Assembly: GCA_949373155.1 (NCBI GenBank)
Contig: CASICK010000018.1
Location: 1 to 28,056 of the forward strand
DNA: 28,056 nt
Direction: 5' to 3'
Origin: an uncultured Synechococcus sp.
GTDB taxonomy: Bacteria > Cyanobacteriota > Cyanobacteriia > PCC-6307 > Cyanobiaceae
In this document: in pieces, positions 25,494 to 28,056 of the stretch
How positions within the stretch are numbered: position 1 is the stretch's first letter
Layout: every line of letters begins with the position of its first letter
Position numbers and translations under genes: made by a program
The notes under the pieces: generated by a model
Told to the model about the DNA's origin: nothing
Database searches by the model: none
The model's input: only the letters and a program-made list of their open reading frames with translations

Positions 25494-27545
25494 ATGTGGC
25501 ATGTGATCCCTCATTACAAGCTCACGGCTCCCTACGAGCCGAAAGGGGATCAACCCACAGCGATCGCCAAATTGGTAGAGGGCGTGAATGGAGGAGAGCG
25601 TTATCAAACGCTTCTCGGTGCTACGGGTACGGGCAAGACGTTCACGATGGCCAATGTGATCGCCCAAACCGGACGCCCGGCCTTGGTGTTGGCCCACAAC
25701 AAAACGTTGGCGGCCCAGCTTTGCAATGAGCTGCGGGAGTTCTTTCCGCACAACGCTGTGGAATATTTTATCTCCTATTACGACTACTACCAACCGGAAG
25801 CTTATGTGCCGGTGAGTGATACCTATATCGCCAAAACAGCATCGATCAACGAAGAGATTGATATGCTGCGTCACTCCGCGACGCGATCTTTATTTGAGCG
25901 CCGTGATGTGATTGTGGTGGCCTCAATTAGTTGTATTTATGGGCTTGGAATTCCAAGTGAATACCTCAAAGCTGCTGTGCCATTCAAGGTGGGTGAGACC
26001 TTGGATTTGCGTGGATCGCTACGCGACTTGGTGAACAATCAGTACAGCCGCAATGACACTGAAGCAGGCCGTGGACGTTTCCGTGTGAAGGGAGATGTTC
26101 TGGAGATTGGTCCAGCCTATGACGACCGCTTAGTGCGCGTTGAGCTCTTTGGTGATGAGGTAGAAGCGATTCGCTATGTGGATCCAACCACTGGTGAAAT
26201 CCTTCAAAGCTTGGATGCGATCAGCATTTATCCAGCCAAGCACTTCGTGACTCCAAAAGAGCGTCTCAATGATGCGGTGAAGGAGATTCGTGCGGAGCTG
26301 AAAGATCGCCTTGAGTTTTTAAATGGAGAAGGGAAGTTGCTTGAGGCTCAGCGTTTAGAGCAACGCGCTACTTATGACCTGGAGATGTTGCAACAAATTG
26401 GTTATTGCAACGGAGTGGAGAACTATGCCCGTCACTTGGCTGGTCGTGAGCCTGGATCTGCGCCGGAATGCCTGATTGATTACTTCCCAGATGATTGGTT
26501 GTTAATCGTGGATGAAAGCCATGTGACCTGCTCTCAGCTTTTGGCGATGTACAACGGCGATCAAGCCCGTAAAAAGGTGTTGATTGACCATGGCTTCCGT
26601 TTGCCGAGTGCTGCTGATAACCGGCCGCTCAAATCTGAGGAATTTTGGAGCAAGGCCAAGCAGACCGTGTTCGTGAGTGCGACCCCGGGAAACTGGGAGA
26701 TGGAGGTCAGTGAGGGTCAAGTGGCACAACAGGTGATCCGCCCTACGGGTGTGCTGGATCCAATTGTTGAGGTGCGGCCCACCACCGGACAAGTGGATGA
26801 CTTGTTGGGAGAGATTCGTGATCGTGCCTCCAAAAATCAGCGGGTGTTGGTGACGACGCTCACCAAGCGGATGGCAGAAGACCTCACGGATTACCTCGCC
26901 GAAAACAAAGTTCGTGTGCGCTATTTGCACTCCGAAATCCACTCGATTGAGCGGATCGAGATCATTCAGGATTTACGTCTGGGTGAATACGACGTGCTGG
27001 TTGGCGTGAATTTGTTGCGGGAAGGATTGGATTTGCCAGAGGTTTCGCTTGTGGCGATTCTTGATGCCGATAAGGAGGGCTTTCTGCGTGCCCAGCGCTC
27101 CTTGATTCAGACGATTGGCCGTGCAGCAAGGCATGTGGAAGGCAAGGCGTTGCTTTATGCCGAGAACATGACCGACTCCATGGCCAAGGCGATTGAAGAA
27201 ACCGAACGCCGCCGCAAGATCCAGCACGCCTACAACGAAAAGCACGGCATTACGCCCATGCCTGCTGGCAAGAAGGCCACGAATTCAATTCTTAGTTTTC
27301 TGGAGCTGTCACGCAAACTCAAGGCCGATGGCCCCGATGCAGATTTGGTCAAAGTGGCTGGTAAGGCGGTTCAGGCTTTGGAGGAAGACAGCGCTGGATT
27401 GGCTCTCGATGCCCTGCCTGAGCTGATCGATCAGCTTGAGCTGAAGATGAAAGAGTCAGCCAAGAAGCTCGACTTTGAGGAAGCGGCCAACCTGCGGGAC
27501 CGGATCAAGAAGCTGCGTCAGAAGCTGGTGGGTAGCAACAGATGA
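25494..27545 (+). CDS. uvrB: Excinuclease ABC subunit B
   Basis: Damage-verification subunit of nucleotide excision repair; it receives DNA from UvrA and recruits UvrC. 683 residues, typical. Motifs: Walker [10 protein letters not shown] (41-49), the beta-hairpin [12 protein letters not shown] that inserts between DNA strands, LLIVDESH (Walker B), [55 protein letters not shown], and the C-terminal UVR domain ([20 protein letters not shown]) that contacts UvrC. The ATG at 25494 adds WHVIPHYKL before the usual family start; an in-frame GTG at 25503 is a possible alternative. No LexA-like box of the GTAC type was found upstream. It is flanked on both sides by AT-richer accessory genes. Confidence 0.98.
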   Translation: MWHVIPHYKLTAPYEPKGDQPTAIAKLVEGVNGGERYQTLLGATGTGKTFTMANVIAQTGRPALVLAHNKTLAAQLCNELREFFPHNAVEYFISYYDYYQPEAYVPVSDTYIAKTASINEEIDMLRHSATRSLFERRDVIVVASISCIYGLGIPSEYLKAAVPFKVGETLDLRGSLRDLVNNQYSRNDTEAGRGRFRVKGDVLEIGPAYDDRLVRVELFGDEVEAIRYVDPTTGEILQSLDAISIYPAKHFVTPKERLNDAVKEIRAELKDRLEFLNGEGKLLEAQRLEQRATYDLEMLQQIGYCNGVENYARHLAGREPGSAPECLIDYFPDDWLLIVDESHVTCSQLLAMYNGDQARKKVLIDHGFRLPSAADNRPLKSEEFWSKAKQTVFVSATPGNWEMEVSEGQVAQQVIRPTGVLDPIVEVRPTTGQVDDLLGEIRDRASKNQRVLVTTLTKRMAEDLTDYLAENKVRVRYLHSEIHSIERIEIIQDLRLGEYDVLVGVNLLREGLDLPEVSLVAILDADKEGFLRAQRSLIQTIGRAARHVEGKALLYAENMTDSMAKAIEETERRRKIQHAYNEKHGITPMPAGKKATNSILSFLELSRKLKADGPDADLVKVAGKAVQALEEDSAGLALDALPELIDQLELKMKESAKKLDFEEAANLRDRIKKLRQKLVGSNR

Positions 27546-27671
27546 TCAAGCCTCTAGAGAATTAGGCCTCAAGCGGAGATTCTGTGCCCTGCGCTGGATG
27601 GCAGGCATCACAGCGCCAATGATGGGATTTAGAGCATGTCGATTTATTGATATTTTCGAGCAGGCTGAAAG

Positions 27672-27692
27672 TGAGCTCCAAGGCTGAGCTCA
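27672..27692 (+). terminator. Hairpin between uvrB and the convergent glycosyltransferase-like gene
   Basis: TGAGCTC-CAAGGCT-GAGCTCA gives a seven-pair stem, followed on the plus strand by AAAAAGTTTTCTT. The T-rich part starts six bases after the stem, so it is an imperfect intrinsic terminator for uvrB. The stem also contains the stop codon of the convergent gene. The 126 bases between the uvrB stop and this hairpin show no gene. Confidence 0.4.
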
Positions 27693-28056
27693 AAAAGTTT
27701 TCTTGATCTCGTTCATTGCTTTTTCAAGAGGGTGGCTCCAATCGTATAAAAAGTCTTGGCTGAATATTGTTGGCGAACTGGGACTTTTAGAAGTGCTTAT
27801 CCACCTGCCATCAGGGAATTTTGGGCAAAGCATGAGAGGTTTGCGATTGAACCACTGTGCAACGTGGATCAAGGATGTGTCGATGCTAATAATTAGCTTG
27901 GAAATCTGCATAAGTTGGACAGTGTCGTTCAAAGACTTAACCTGATCGCTCACAAGGTATAAACTATTTTCAAATCTTGACAGCTGCTGCATTTCTACGT
28001 GATTGTATCTTGTGATATCAATTATCTTGATTTGGTTGGCTTGAGCCCAAGGGATT
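27690..28056 (-). CDS. Glycosyltransferase-like protein (GT9/heptosyltransferase type), 3' part only
   Basis: The gene enters from the right edge; the frame is open through base 28056, leaving 121 C-terminal residues (no start in the window; the internal ATG at 27992 is not the start). The segment ISIDTSLIHVAQWFNRKPLM followed by LCPKFPDGRW matches the nucleotide-sugar-binding end of GT9 or TPR-linked glycosyltransferases (usual form: D-TS-AHLAGALGKP, then P---DWRW). These add sugars to lipopolysaccharide cores or surface glycans and proteins. The ending, LEKAMNEIKKTF, is normal. GC content is low (42% counted over 27901-27960). The N-terminal half, which would tell the subfamily, is outside the window. 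Confidence 0.65.
   Translation of the reverse strand, partial: IPWAQANQIKIIDITRYNHVEMQQLSRFENSLYLVSDQVKSLNDTVQLMQISKLIISIDTSLIHVAQWFNRKPLMLCPKFPDGRWISTSKSPSSPTIFSQDFLYDWSHPLEKAMNEIKKTF

Noticed and set aside
25214..25495. 93-residue minus-strand frame upstream of uvrB
   Set aside because: Ala/Arg-rich, no motif, no ribosome-binding site, and its start would sit on the uvrB start codon.
1..28056. HIP1 octamers (GCGATCGC) typical of many cyanobacteria
   Set aside because: Only four were noticed (about 2166, 5860, 8017, 25560), not an obvious enrichment; freshwater cyanobacteria usually show far more.
1..28056. CRISPR arrays, transposases, integrases, toxin-antitoxin pairs, rRNA or tRNA genes
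   Set aside because: None were recognised on either strand; the AT-rich genes near uvrB have no adjacent recombinase or tRNA within the window.

Overview
The window reads as a chromosomal segment of a marine picocyanobacterium, most likely a Synechococcus of the marine clade or a close relative. The evidence is the set of typically cyanobacterial genes (sqdB-sqdX for sulfolipid, a Psb34-like small photosystem II protein, a Ycf37-like TPR protein, a DUF561/Ycf23 protein, an MgdA-like glucosyltransferase). ClpP, ClpX, trigger factor and DapA sequences also resemble those I know from Synechococcus/Prochlorococcus. Genes are tightly packed, many lack clear Shine-Dalgarno sites, and several use GTG or TTG starts. 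No strain-level identification is attempted.

Layout. 1-4470: the 3' part of a penicillin-binding protein 2 gene (+) meets a minus-strand block thiG, psb34-like, sqdB, sqdX. 4540-6280: an unrecognised gene (+) overlaps tail-to-tail with a Ycf37-like gene (-), followed by rplT and rpmI (-). 6357-9380: a SpoIID-domain protein and an MgdA-like glycolipid synthase, a tight plus-strand pair. 9401-15587: a minus-strand block tig, clpP, clpX, an LRAT-domain protein and dnaX. 15717-19815: plus-strand asd, dapA and the RNase J gene. 19801-21621: minus-strand tilS and an unrecognised protein gene whose tail overlaps the RNase J gene. 21697-23503: plus-strand DUF561 gene, a four-helix membrane protein and an overlapping small HExxH protein. 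23604-25105: two AT-richer methyltransferase genes, the first broken by a frameshift. 25106-25493: 388 bases with no convincing gene. 25494-27545: uvrB. 27690-end: the 3' part of an AT-richer glycosyltransferase-like gene (-).

How genes work together. Tig, ClpP and ClpX are a proteostasis set. Asd and DapA are consecutive steps toward diaminopimelate and lysine. SqdB and SqdX make the sulfolipid SQDG, and the MgdA-like enzyme makes the glucolipid precursor of galactolipids, so two thylakoid-lipid loci lie within about 5 kb. PBP2 and the SpoIID protein both act on peptidoglycan. The methyltransferases and the last gene look like accessory surface-glycan genes on either side of uvrB.

Most of the window is ordinary core genome, and I do not see a clear new multi-gene system. 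The best leads are the frameshifted methyltransferase, a perfect 15-bp inverted repeat at the RNase J gene's 3' end, the coupled membrane-protein/HExxH pair, the LRAT-domain gene inside the Clp/dnaX block, and the unexplained leader before uvrB.
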